From the NCBI RefSeq assembly GCF_963855985.1, contig NC_087114.1:831001-895000 (forward strand): a DNA stretch of 64,000 nt. The letters run 5' to 3'. The notes beneath the pieces were generated by a model. It had not been told where the DNA came from, made no database searches, and was given only the letters and a program-made list of their open reading frames with translations. The stretch's first letter is position 1, and each line of letters starts with the position of its first letter. This document shows, in pieces, positions 46,001 to 53,064 of this stretch. Both the position numbers and the translations under genes were made by a program. This DNA is from Ostrinia nubilalis. Its lineage: Eukaryota; Arthropoda; Insecta; Lepidoptera; Crambidae.

Positions 46001-49000
46001 CTAACCTAGTTCACCTAAATAATACATTTCTTTCTGCTTAGCTTAAAAGATAACTGGCAGAGAATGCTTTATGGCATTAAGTTCGCATTATAGAATAATT
46101 ATGTAGGTAATGAATGACATAACAAATAATTCTAATTTTCTTATAAGGAATACGAGGAATGAAGAGTTAGAAGGCATGTTTTTATAATAGGTACTTACTA
46201 GGTATAACTGTTTTAGTTAATTAAGTAAATTACTTTATACGTTTCAGCCAGCTGACCCTATTTCGGAAGAGAAATTCTACGTAAACGCTTATGGAGTCAC
46301 ACAAAAACCATACAAGGTAATAAAAACAAAAACTAATTAATTTACTAACATTGAGGAAGGCGATATTATGTTTAACTTTTGTATTTCAATACTGCTATTG
46401 CTCCGAAACTACTGGCCCGATTTGAATAATTCTTTCACCGTTAGAATCCTATATTATTTCTGATGAACATAGGCGGTACGAAGTTCTGGATAAATCTTTA
46501 TAAAACAAACTAGCGGCCGCCCGCGACTTCGTACGCGTGGATCCCGTTTTACCCCCTTAGGGGTGGAGTTTCGTAAAATCCTTTCTTACGTCGTAACATC
46601 TACCTGCATGCCAAATTTCAGCCCGATCCGTCCAGTGGTTTGGGCTGTGCGTTGATAGATCACTATGTCAGTCAGTCAGTCAGTCAGTCACCTTTGAGTT
46701 ATAATATTTAGAAATGTATGTTTATTAATTACAGTCTCAGCACCACCAAGTGGCCTGGACGGAGATCCCGAATGGCCAGTGGAACGAACACGAGCCTATT
46801 CCAGATGTCGACACCACAGTCAGGGTATGACATCAATTTATGGCTTTCTTACTCTTGAAATAGGATAAAGCAGGGCTTCCCAAACTTTTTACTGTGACGC
46901 CCTTGGGAATATGCCATTTTTTCGACAAATGTATTAAAATCAAAACATAAGAATGCAAATTAAATTTCATAGCTCGTAGACATGATGACCGCCCAAGCAG
47001 CTTGGGGCAGAAAAGTTCTCAAGTGGCGACCACAGGCCGGAAGACGTCGTCTGGACAGGCCTCTTCGGTAGATTTATTTATTTATATTAGGAAGACCAGG
47101 GCACAAAATCCTATTTTGTGACCAGGGTTTACATAGTCTCAGTTATTATTAGTACCTTCTACCGTTTTTTAGGGTTCCGTACCTCAAAAGGAAAAAACGG
47201 AACCCTTATAGGATCACTTTGTTGTCCGTCTGTCTGTCTGTCAAGACCCTTTATCTCAAGAACGCGTTGACGTATCAAGCTGAAATTCACATGAAATACT
47301 CAGGTCTATTGTCCCTTTAAGCTGTGAAAATATCAAACTTCTAAGCCAAGCCAATCAAAAGATACAGCCGATTATGTCGATATTTTCTACAAATTTTCGA
47401 CACTCAAAGGAATCAAAACCTACAGGATACTTCCCGTAAACTCAGAATCTTGAAATTTGGCATGAAGCATTGTCATATAATGCAAATATAGGAAAAATTG
47501 CGAAAATCACATTTTTTTAGTTATATAATATAATAAAAATATTTTAATAAAATGAAACTTACTACCTTATTTCTCACGAACGAATAAAGGTATCAAATAT
47601 GAAATTTATACCAAATACCTAGGCCTATTGTCCCTTTAAGCAGTGAAAAAATCAAACTTCTAAGTTAACGCGATCAAAAGATACAGCAGTTATACCGACA
47701 CCTTAGACGAATTTCCGTCACACGCTAGGGAATCAAAACCTACAAGGTACTTCCCGTGAACTCAGAATCTTGAAATTCGGCACGAAGCAACGTTATTATA
47801 GTACAGATAAAGGAAAAATTGCGAAAATGATAAATTTGAACTTAGCTACATAAAATATTATTTTTGCTTACATGACATAAAATATTTTTTTAATAATTAT
47901 AATCTTACTACCTACCCTTTTTCACATGAACGCGTAGAGATATTAAAGTTGAAATTTATATCAAACACTTCTTAAATCTAATTGCCTCTAAACTGTGAAA
48001 AATTCTAAATCAACGCAAAAATTCAAAACGCTGAGGTAGGTACCTACCTATAATCATACCGCATATTTTGAAATTCGCCACTACTCGCAACGGAATCAAA
48101 ACTTAAAGACTACTACGATATCTAGTAAGTAGTTAATACGTCATAAATTGTAAACCGCTACGTTTGTACGGCGGAACCCTCGGTGTGCGAGTCCGACTCG
48201 CACTTGGCCGGTTTTTCTATTTATATTTCAACCGGCAGACAGTGGTGACTGAGTTTGTTTCGGCGCTTCTTCTCAGCACTTGCCAAATGTTGGTCTCGAA
48301 GCGCTGGTACAAAAAGATTATGAGACATGTGAAGGCTCCTTGAGCAAAACTTTTTTATCATTACTTAGTCTTTTTTTTTTAATTAAAATATTTGATCATT
48401 TGTAAGGACCTACTTACTATTCAAAGCAAACTTTGACTTTAAAATGTCTTCAGGACGGTAGCCACCAGCCCGAGTTCCCTCCTCTAGAAGAAAAACAACC
48501 AGTCTTCAAGGAAGAGAAACCTACCAACCTCCAAGCGTTGGTAGACGCCATCGGCACCAGGATGAGAGACATCGAAAACGTGGTGCAAAGGATGAGCGAG
48601 AAGGTACATCAGGCGAAGACTCCCACTCCTGAGTTTAGCAGTGCTGAGAAAAGGTAAGAACTAAGGGCTCTTAGAAAACGTTTTTGCAGGCACAGTTTTT
48701 GTAGGATAGGCTAAGGCTGGTTTTAGTGTCACGCGGACCGTCCGGTGCGGACCCGCTCCGCACGGGCAATCTGTATGAACTTCTAGGGAGCGTTTTAGAG
48801 TAATGCGGTCCAGAGGAACCGCTCCACTAGGTCATAGCAGACTTATCAACTCGGAAATGGATCAACGCCGTATCGTATTTCGCGAGCTGTCATCGCCTTT
48901 TGCGTGCTGTCAACCGCGAGGCGAGGCGTTTATGTTACGGTGCGGATACGTGTGCGTTGCGGTATGGAGTTTCATACAAATAAAACTGAGCGCCTCGAGT

Positions 49001-52000
49001 GGATACGGTTACGATCCCTTTCTGGGTTGATAAGTGTGCTACGACCTTAATACGTGTTTTAATATGACATTCACACAAACAACCCGTTTGCGGGAACCTC
49101 TTCTTTCTGAATCTCGTTCCCATCGCTGCTAATCCTGTGTAGCCAGGACCTACAGCTTGACCGCCAAAACCCAAGCAATCCAGGCCAAGTTTGTCCCGGG
49201 GGAAAGTTAAACTGTCATTGGACACGCAACGAAATTAACCAGAAGAAGATAGGGCAATTTTAAAGAGTTTTTTTTAACAAACTGAGGAAAAAACAGTAAT
49301 TGTTCAAAGTGGAAATATCCCGTGTTCGAACTACTCAATTTGCGTCGAAACCAGTAGCTACCTACCTACTGGTTTAGGATGCGCGCTACGACAAACTAAT
49401 CGATTTTGCACGACATTTGTCGTCTAAAATCATCGATAAGATTTTATCAACTCATCTTGACAGCCAATTGATCACGAGTTCAACTCTCTAATTAAGTGCC
49501 CCGCGGTGTTACCCGCGGTAAAACGTAGCCTATGTGTTAGTTCAGAGTGTCAGCTAACTCCATACCAAATATTAAAATAGCTCCAGCCGTTTAGACGTGA
49601 AGAAGTAACAAACATACACACACACAAACTTTCGCCTTTATAATATTAGTGTGATTATCCGTACCTACTACCAACGAAGTTACATCGACCGTGTTTCAGC
49701 AGGTCACTGTCAGATGTGGAAGGAACCCCTCCACCGAGGAAACACCATAAAGGGGAGAAGGAACACGGCAAGGACCGGACTAAGAGACCCAACCCTGATG
49801 GAGACCATTACAAAAGGTACACTTTAATCATGATGAAAGCTTACGAGACTATCACCTCAAGCATGAACAACTTTCGTCTTCGAAACTCGATACTCAACCT
49901 TCGAATTAAACGATAACGTGTCAATTTTGATTCTCAAAATAAGTTTCGTGCGACCATTTTTCATACTAAGTTCACTTTACAGCACTTTCACAAGGGCGAA
50001 GTTGTAGTTTTCGTACTAAACCTTTTGATGGCGATTCGAATACGCAAACGATTCGAACTCGAAAGTTTTTCGTGCTAGCCGTACATCTCTCGTTCCCACC
50101 GCTGCAACTCCTGTGTAGCCAAGATCTACAGCTTGACCGCCAATAACCAACCAGTGATGATCAAGTTTGTCCCTGGGGAAAGTTAAACTGTAATTGGACC
50201 CCCGAAACGGTTTGAAATGAAAGCTCGGTTTCCACCAAAGCGGAGTGGAGCGGAGAAGTGCCATGGTGGTAACCGGGCCTAAAGATTAACACTGCTGCAT
50301 CTTATGGAATTTAAATAGGGACTGCTATTTACTACAAAAATATTTAGTAACTATGTTTCAAGTTCAACCAAACTGCTGGACAAAAGCGAAGAAAGTGGGA
50401 ACCCCACGGACCGATTCTGCCCGTATCTAGGCATGTTTCGCAACCTTTCCTAGTATATTTTATCCCGGATTTTAAAAACGGTACACTTTTCTATGACACT
50501 TCAATTGTATTCGTGCAGAAACCGGACCTGTGAAGGCGCATGCAAATACTGGGCAAAGATTCTTTTAACCTTCAGGATCATCGATGAGATTAGGGTAACT
50601 TGAATCGAGGAGAAAAACGACTCAGCTATCGCGTTACTAGTTTTAAATAGTGACTGAGTTTCTTGCGCTGCTTCTTCTGAGCACTGGCCCATTTATTGTC
50701 CCGAAGCAGTGGTAGGGTTAATACTGGGACGTGTAAAAGTGCTTTTTAAAAGCCTCGCGACTATTCCCACCTCTCATTCCCACCACTGCAACTCCTGTGT
50801 AGCCAGGATCTACAACTTGATCATACTACATACTATACAATGAAGGTCAAGTTTGTCCCTGCCTGTATGCAAAAAGAAATGAGTTTTTTTATTAATTTCC
50901 CAGGTTCTCAGTAAGGAATAGAGGCAGCAAGTACCTCCACGCAGCGACAGACAGCACGACGGAACAGCCTCTCTTCGTGGAAGACAACAACATGAACGGC
51001 TACTTCAGCGACGCTAGCAACAGCGTGCTGAGGAGAGCTAACCCTCCCAAGGTCTGTGCTTAAATCTGCGTCATTACATCATCATTTCAGCCACAGGACA
51101 GGACCAGTGGCGTAGCTAAGTAATCAAGGGCCCTGGGGCAAATAAAAAAAAGGGCCCCACTGCAATCTAAACTAGTTGGGTTTTACCAAAATTGACATTA
51201 AGCTTAGGTACTTACTCCTGATACAGCATTAATTGTTTTAACTCTTCTCTTCACAATAAAACGCACATCGATGAATAATAAAACGCACATATCGCTATCG
51301 TCAAATTTACAACACTGCCAACCCACATAAAGAATTTAGGGGAATTCCCTAGGTATCACTTTCGAATTTCTCTCTATTTATTTTGAGGATGGGAGAAAAT
51401 TTTAAAAGTTCAGTTCAATTGAGATTTTCTGGTAAGGATTCGGGGGCCCCCTAAGATTGGGGGCCTTGCCCCGCCTTTCCCCTTACCATAGTAGCTACGC
51501 CCCTGCACAGGACGTCCACTGCTGAACATACAGTCAGCGTCAAATAGTTCGTGACACACAAAGTGGCAAAAAATTGATAACACAACCTTATTCCAATTGT
51601 AACAAAGATTGGTATTTGCCACTGGGTATCACAGACTATTTGACGCTGACTGTACGAGCATACCGAGGTCACTAAGTCCAGCAAATCCACCTCGAGCCTT
51701 TAAAAAATAAGAACTTGACGCCTCGAAGTTTGTACTTAAAGCACTACTAGACTAAGAGCTAGTGAACGCCAGACCTACGTCATTTTATAAAAGCTGAAAG
51801 TTTGTCATCGTATGAAGAAGTTGTTTCCATATCAGCCAGTTTTCAATTCCAACTCCTTGCCAGACAACATTTTTAACTGCCAAAGCCACGATGACCCAAA
51901 CTTCATGATTCACCAACATTCTAACCTATATTGGGAGCATACGCTGACAAACTTTCAGCTTTTATAAAATGACGTAGGTCTGGCGTTCACCAGCTCTTAG

Positions 52001-53019
52001 TCTATTCCTCCCAAAGCTTCCTGACCGATGTTTTTGCCCTCAGCTGAGGGACGCGGACGCCAACTCGACGAGTGGCGAGCGCATCGCTCCGGAGGCTTTG
52101 GAGGGCCACGACGACACATACATAAGCCATAAGCACTGCAACCATAGCGCCATTGTGAGTAGAATGTGTTCATTTAACTGCAGACCCAATAATATTATAG
52201 ATATTAGTAAAAATTCAGGCAAAATTAAGGCAGGTATTTGACCGCAATCGCACCTAGTGTTGAGTCAGATGCAGTCCAGGATGGTACATACCTGCCCTGT
52301 AAGTGCCTATTCACTCTCGCCTCGAAAAGGCTGGATTATAGTGTTCAGGAAAGACAGCAGTGGTAGCGAATTCTATTAATTGTATCTAACCTTACCATAC
52401 CATCTTTTGTAGCAGTAGCATTAGGAATGCAATAAATTATTGAGTAACGCCGGATACAGGAATCCTACCAAGCCTGCCTGCTAAGCCATCACTTATCGTT
52501 TCCACCCTGTATAATATGTATTTACAAAAAAATATTTAGATATGTTTATATCCGTTGTCTAGTACCCATAGTACAAGCTTAGCTTAGTTTGGGACTAGAG
52601 GCGCAATGTAAAAAATATGCAAGGTTATAAAATTTATTTTTTGGTCCTTCGAGCCGGATTCAGGAAAATTTTGCTGACAGTTTTCACTTATTACTTTTCT
52701 CAACTAAGGATAGATTATTTTCCCTTTGTTATTGAATAATAATAATATTTATTTATAAAAATTGTTCCAGGAGCCCCAAGCCACCTACATGGCCCCTGTC
52801 GATAACCGTCGCAAGTCCACCCACATCCTATCAGACGTCTCAGAAGAACTGGAGAAGAAGAAGAAAAAACACTCGCATAAGAAGAAGAAAGGCAAAGGCA
52901 GAAGCCATAAGAAACACCATAAAGAAGACAAGAAGAAGCGAGTGAATAAAGTTAACTCCGTGGAGCTGGATAGGAATGTGGTCTCGCTGGAAGACAGTAG
53001 TGCTATGGCTAGAAAATGA
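31019..53019 (+). CDS. Secreted SVWC-domain protein with a long charged tail (13 exons)
   Basis: Exons: 31019-31091, 39078-39198, 40809-40904, 42817-42961, 43564-43619, 45888-45993, 46248-46316, 46735-46824, 48454-48653, 49700-49816, 50904-51051, 52044-52154, 52771-53019. Phases match at all twelve GT-AG junctions, giving 526 residues. Residues 1-16 are a signal peptide (MIVVLVAMLAAAMAG). Cysteines 26, 47, 52, 66, 78, 92 and 93 (QYCTDPRT, YSCTRHRC, VGCKRV, IECEE, FPFCC) follow the spacing of the single von Willebrand factor C (SVWC/Vago) domain; an eighth Cys is at 131, farther than usual. The tail is acidic-basic and low in hydrophobics, with a likely helix at about 277-305 (NLQALVDAIGTRMRD...) and a Lys/His tract at 473-501. 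Known SVWC proteins are short secreted factors of immunity or nutrient response; a tail of this size is unusual. Role unknown. Confidence 0.85.
31133..31339 (-). repeat. GCCGCGGGC-type interspersed repeat, reverse
   Basis: GCCCGCGGTTTCGATTTTGT CCGTCACAGAAAAAC ... CAGAGTTACTTTCGCATTTA TATTATTAGTAGG. Lies in intron 1 of the SVWC gene, about 40 bp after the donor. Confidence 0.75.
31340..31672. mobile_element. TAGCGCTTAACTCA MITE copy carrying a TGGGTCTAGAC MITE
   Basis: The right part GAGTTAAGCGCTAAACCTAT and TATGCTCTGTCACGTCATAA match the MITE at 5757-6476. A second palindromic element, TGGGTCTAGACAAAGTGC ... GCGTTTTGTCTAGACCA (31431-31558), interrupts it. Confidence 0.7.
31431..31558. mobile_element. 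MITE, TGGGTCTAGACAAA ends (copy 1)
   Basis: Imperfect inverted repeat of 128 bp with GTCGAAAAGTGGTCGAAAAG and TTCGATTTTCGATTCGATC inside. Copies 2 and 3 lie at 34676-34811 (reverse) and 41617-41740. Confidence 0.8.
31874..32063. mobile_element. MITE, GATCGTACCATCCACGAAGA ends
   Basis: GATCGTACCATCCACGAAGA CGCGCCCCACC at left, GGTGGGGCAAGTCTTCGTGG ATGGCACGAC at right. A related copy is at 54206-54393. The interior contains CATTCAAACATTAGCGGAAG AATGG. Confidence 0.75.
32102..32410. mobile_element. Inverted-repeat element (GATGCACAGCATC family) with 63-bp arms
   Basis: TAATAGTACAAGTTTTACAA AACAATAAAACTTG...GATGCACAGCATC (32102-32164) is inversely repeated at 32347-32410. The inner part (CGGTGTAGTTTTTTACCATT, AATGACGTCATTTCCGC, ATTTAATAGGAATTGATTTG) is the reverse of the sequence flanking the hAT element at 37837-38933. 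A further half copy of GACGATGCACAGCATCTGG lies at 32423. Confidence 0.8.
32471..33218. other. Intron 1 of the SVWC gene, no further feature
   Basis: AT-rich, with an AATAAATAAATAAATAA simple repeat near 33078. No exon-like sequence. Confidence 0.45.
33227..34396. mobile_element. hAT element with exact 8-bp target duplication
   Basis: Ends TAGGGTTTCTG and, inward from the right, TAGGGTTTCTG. ATGATGCC is duplicated at 33219-33226 and 34397-34404. Subterminal regions are dense in TCTCGAG (GAATTCTCGAG and similar on both sides). The middle is occupied by an RTE-type LINE fragment (33730-34080). No transposase remains. 1170 bp. Confidence 0.92.
33728..34080 (-). pseudogene. RTE-type LINE, C-terminal coding fragment inside a hAT element
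   Basis: The minus strand reads MLGVSLRDRIRNEEIRKRT, ISKLKWQWAGHIVRRTDGR and [17 protein letters not shown], then a stop, with the GGCCTCCCCTAATG...ATGACATG part downstream. This is the conserved C-terminal region of RTE-type LINEs. Truncated at the 5' side, as usual for target-primed insertion. Confidence 0.85.
34410..34675. other. No feature seen
   Basis: Intron sequence, no recognised ends. Confidence 0.4.
34676..34811. mobile_element. MITE, TGGGTCTAGAC family (copy 2, reverse)
   Basis: CTAGACAAGTAGCACTTTTT GATCGAATCG ... AAAGTGAATTTTGTCTAGAC CCA. Diverged by some 15-20 per cent from the other two by eye. Confidence 0.7.
34812..36250. other. Intron sequence, moderately GC-rich, no gene recognised
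   Basis: No splice-consistent exon on either strand. A TTTTTACCCGACTGAACC... GGTGATG phrase near 35430 belongs to the same dispersed family as 7645 and 45815. The rest (for example 35040-35400) may be an old, unrecognised repeat. Confidence 0.35.
36251..36703. repeat. Tandem duplication of 226 bp
   Basis: TATTTGGTCAGCGTTAGACA GTC at 36251 recurs at 36477 as TATTTGGTCAGCGCTAGACA GTC. The two copies then run in parallel through AAGCACCGGCTTGGAGGTGA and CCTCCGCAGTCTGATGA to GAATTTGCTGAGTGGA. They differ by small indels (for example a 9-base GCAGGTGCA insertion and one extra TGA), so the duplication is recent to moderate. Confidence 0.92.
36765..36850 (+). repeat. LINE 3' tail
   Basis: TTTGACGATTTGTAAGAACT AATTTAATCAGTCTAAGCAA ATAAAG, the same terminal phrase as at 40060-40115. 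Confidence 0.6.
37005..37330 (-). repeat. LINE 3' end with a (TTTGAA)n tail, reverse
   Basis: TTCAAATTCAAATTCAAAAA CGTTTATTGCATGTCAC opens it, which on the minus strand is a TTTGAATTTGAA-tailed 3' terminus. The same tail type is inserted in the fold-back arm at about 27005-27040. The inner limit is not clear. Confidence 0.55.
37495..37645 (-). CDS. Unidentified exon, probably the first coding exon of a minus-strand gene
   Basis: On the minus strand an open frame from an ATG at 37620 (or continuing from further upstream, DRACVTANDMYVMVVG) reads MYVMVVGAKEDECLPDDEQV, DPERRIPEKLGPRRDS, KRMKR and then a consensus donor G|GTACGT at about 37493. Codon use is GC-rich at third positions, unlike the surrounding intron, and like the SVWC exons. 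The sequence is charged and has no motif I recognise. It lies inside intron 1 of the plus-strand SVWC gene; no partner exon was found on the minus strand between 31 and 37 kb, so the continuation may be far away. It could also be a captured exon or a chance open frame. Confidence 0.4.
37738..39055. repeat. GATGCACAGCATC-family element, split by a hAT element
   Basis: GAACTCCGAGCAAGCTCGCC CCCAGGTGACTAAAATGGCG at the left and TGCGGAAATGACGTCATTTA...CACCAGATGCTGTGCATCG at the right are the two halves of the sequence seen unbroken (inverted) at 32150-32350. The right end stops about 20 bases before the acceptor of SVWC exon 2. Confidence 0.8.
37837..38933. mobile_element. hAT element with 8-bp duplication and a known empty site
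   Basis: Ends TAGTGTCCGACCGAA and inverse. TCAATTCC is duplicated at 37829-37836 and 38934-38941. The empty form of the site, GTCAAATCAATTCCTATTAA reversed, exists at about 32238-32262. Subterminal arrays of CCGAAA/TTTCGG line both ends. Internal sequence (about 38140-38340) has CTGAACTGTCC...GGACAGTTCAG in inverted order, perhaps another small nested element. No transposase. Confidence 0.94.
39208..39690 (-). repeat. RTE-type LINE 3' fragments
   Basis: ATTTCAGCCATAGGACGTCC ACTGCTGAACATAGGCC starts nine bases after the donor of SVWC exon 2 (39198) and extends through GGTACGCGGCCTCCATTCCA GAAC. A second, rearranged piece (AAGACGTCCACTGCTGGACA) begins at 39471. Short minus-strand frames end in GGGLCSAVDVLWLK. 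Confidence 0.75.
39936..40118 (+). repeat. LINE 3' UTR with a (TTTGAC)n tail
   Basis: GCCGGCAGACAGTGGTGACT GAG, GGCGCTTCTTCTCAGCACTT and GTCTCGAAGCGCTGGTAGGG lead to AAATAAAGAAATTTTGACTT TGACTTTGG. An almost identical copy is at 48230-48441. Confidence 0.8.
40119..40355. other. Intron 2, possible second rearranged LINE scrap
   Basis: The phrase TTCAAGTCTATGA...CTG is shared with 39631-39652, suggesting a duplicated LINE-derived piece. Not coding. Confidence 0.35.
40362..40478. mobile_element. MITE, CACCATCAATCCCTAAT family (copy 1)
   Basis: TGCCCGTTTTCACCATCAAT CCCTAATATTGAAGTGACCC at left, GGGTCACGTAAAAATAAGGG ATTGATGGTGAAAATAAG at right. Confidence 0.85.
41106..41221. mobile_element. MITE, AAGTCCGGTCGCCGAGCACG ends, TA flanks
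   Basis: TAAAGTCCGGTCGCCGAGCA CGTA is answered by TACGTGCTCGGCTACCGGAC TTTA. With TA taken as target duplication the element is 41108-41219. Confidence 0.85.
41275..41345 (-). repeat. Repeat 'A' fragment, reverse
   Basis: AGATCCTGGCTACACAGGAG TTGCAG is the inverse of the start of repeat A. Confidence 0.6.
41617..41740. mobile_element. MITE, TGGGTCTAGAC family (copy 3)
   Basis: TGGGTCTAGACAAAGTGCAA ATTATAATCGCAAACCAGTC through GTGCGTTTTGTCTA; nearly identical to copy 1, with a damaged right end (GTCTAAGGGG). Confidence 0.8.
41990..42460 (-). pseudogene. Non-LTR retrotransposon: C-terminal end of reverse transcriptase ORF
   Basis: The minus strand is open for 144 codons: LLYGCETWKVTKVISHQLQV, FINRCLRRILGIYWPE, QQIKRRRWNWIGHTLRRDP, NPQGKRKRGRPRQTWRRTV and a final RTRWRTVVDALCPI followed by a stop. 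This is the conserved C-terminal block found after the polymerase in many invertebrate LINEs (RTE- or CR1-like). 5'-truncated, sitting in intron 3 of the SVWC gene. The frame is unbroken. Confidence 0.88.
42678..42796. mobile_element. MITE, CACCATCAATCCCTAAT family (copy 2)
   Basis: TTCGCCATCAGTCCCTAATT TTTAAGTGACCCC at left, GGGGTCACTTAAAAATTAGG GATTGATGGTGAAA at right. Its right end is only about 20 bases before the acceptor of SVWC exon 4 (42817). Confidence 0.85.
43260..43440 (+). repeat. Degenerate minisatellite (CAATAGTCACTCTG)
   Basis: Variants of CAATAGTCACTCTGCAATTC TG recur about seven times with irregular spacing of roughly 20-30 bases. Located 120 bases before SVWC exon 5. Confidence 0.8.
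43690..43850. repeat. Fragment of a GC-rich dispersed element
   Basis: GAACGTTTCTGAGTGACGCT ... GCGTCAGCGTGACTCTAAAA CCAGCCTAAG. The end phrase (GTTTTAG, GTCACGC, GGCTGG) is echoed in inverse at 48712-48735. No full-length copy in the window. Confidence 0.45.
44241..45324. mobile_element. Tc1/mariner-superfamily (pogo-like) element, TA target duplication
   Basis: Ends GGGGAAAGTAGTACGAG and exact inverse, flanked by TA at 44239-44240 and 45325-45326. GATGATC.CCTGGGG and its inverse occur repeatedly within 100 bases of the ends and near 45070-45140, as putative transposase-binding sites. The 1084-bp element keeps a fragment of a zinc-finger coding region (44690-44895). Inserted in intron 5 of the SVWC gene. 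Confidence 0.8.
44690..44895 (+). pseudogene. PHD-type zinc finger remnant of a pogo-like transposase
   Basis: The plus strand reads SPESEGDDTEWLY, an in-frame TGA where a Cys codon is expected, then EKFSSDTKGEGWIKCYAC, GKWGHKACAGVEGDEAG and EFICDNS. C-x2-C, H-x2-C and a final C match the PHD-like finger found at the C terminus of many insect pogo/jerky-type transposases. DDE core absent. Confidence 0.72.
45515..45612. mobile_element. MITE, CACCATCAATCCCTAAT family (copy 3, left-truncated)
   Basis: GAGTGACCCCTATGGTCACA CATAACAGG ... GGGGTCACTTAAAAATTAAA GATTGTTGGTGAA. The left terminus is missing. Confidence 0.75.
46495..46690 (-). repeat. Dispersed GCCCGCGACTTCGT repeat
   Basis: CGGCCGCCCGCGACTTCGTA CGCGTGG ... 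CCGTCCAGTGGTTTGGGCTG TGCG and GTCAGTCAGTCAGTCAGTCA. Widespread lepidopteran repeat type; lies just before SVWC exon 8. Confidence 0.65.
46868..47075. repeat. Fragments: CAGGGCTTCCCAAACTTTTT end and an RTE-type piece
   Basis: CAGGGCTTCCCAAACTTTTT resembles a hAT end, with no right partner. From about 46995, CAAGTGGCGACCACAGGCCG GAAGACG is an RTE-type LINE fragment in the sense orientation. Confidence 0.5.
47168..48218. repeat. 1-kb lepidopteran repeat, AGGGTTCCGTACC...GAGTCCGACTCGCAC
   Basis: Opens with AGGGTTCCGTACCTCAAAAG G and GTCTGTCTGTCTGTC, closes with GTGCGAGTCCGACTCGCACT TGGCCGGTTTTT, whose GTGCGAGT/ACTCGCAC forms a perfect hairpin. Internally two to three diverged units of about 310 bases repeat (TATTGTCCCTTTAAGC.GTG, AATCAAAACCTACA.G). 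Intron 8 of the SVWC gene. Confidence 0.8.
48219..48441 (+). repeat. LINE 3' UTR ending at the acceptor of SVWC exon 9
   Basis: Same family as 39936-40118. It ends CAAAGCAAACTTTGACTTT at 48440; the exon 9 acceptor is at 48452-48453, only a dozen bases on. Confidence 0.8.
48660..49110. other. Intron 9, repeat-derived GC-rich part
   Basis: CACGCGGACCGTCCGGTGCG GACCCGC and similar GC-rich phrases at 48730-48790 and 48820-49015 suggest MITE fragments; no complete ends. Confidence 0.4.
49115..49255 (+). repeat. Repeat 'A' copy
   Basis: CTGTGTAGCCAGGACCTACA GCTTGACCGCC ... GTCCCGGGGGAAAGTTAAAC; truncated relative to 11130-11370. Confidence 0.7.
49495..49655 (-). repeat. Partial GCCGCGGGC-type repeat
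   Basis: GTGTTACCCGCGGTAAAACG TAGCCTATGTG ... GACGTGAAGAAGTAACAAAC ATACACACACACAAAC and CCTTTATAATATTAGTGTG. Confidence 0.6.
50085..50215 (+). repeat. Repeat 'A' copy
   Basis: CTCGTTCCCACCGCTGCAAC TCCTGTGTAGCC ... GTCCCTGGGGAAAGTTAAAC. Confidence 0.7.
50646..50862 (+). repeat. LINE 3' UTR fragment joined to a repeat 'A' fragment
   Basis: CTTGCGCTGCTTCTTCTGAG CACTGGCCCATTTATTGTCC through TTTTTAAAAGCC, immediately followed by CGCGACTATTCCCACCTCTC ATTCCC of repeat A. It ends about 40 bases before SVWC exon 11. Confidence 0.7.
51105..51505. mobile_element. hAT-type element inserted in an RTE-type LINE fragment
   Basis: Ends CAGTGGCGTAGCTA and, inward from the right, CAGGGGCGTAGCTA. Flanks GACAGGAC (51097-51104) and CACAGGAC (51506-51513) match at 7 of 8 bases. 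The host sequence ATTTCAGCCACAGGAC resumes as CACAGGACGTCCACTGCTGA after the element, as in the RTE copies elsewhere. About 400 bp, GGGGCC-rich near the ends, no coding. Confidence 0.82.
51531..51652. mobile_element. MITE, CAGTCAGCGTCAAATAGT ends, TA target duplication
   Basis: An 18-bp perfect inverted repeat, with TA at 51529-51530 and 51653-51654. 122 bp. A one-ended relative lies at 2029. It is inserted in the same RTE-type fragment as the adjacent hAT element. Confidence 0.9.
51750..52002. mobile_element. MITE, GACTAAGAGCTAGTGAACGC ends, TA target duplication
   Basis: Near-perfect inverted ends of about 57 bases (GTGAACGCCAGACCTACGTC, TTTTATAAAAGCTGAAAGTT). TA at 51748-51749 and 52003-52004. 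Its right end is about 40 bases before the acceptor of SVWC exon 12. Confidence 0.9.
52155..52770. other. Last intron of the SVWC gene, no further feature
   Basis: AT-rich; AATAATAATAATATTTATTT simple sequence precedes the final acceptor. Confidence 0.45.
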
Positions 53020-53064
53020 TTCCCAATAGTACTTACAGACAAACCTATCGAAACAACACACAAA

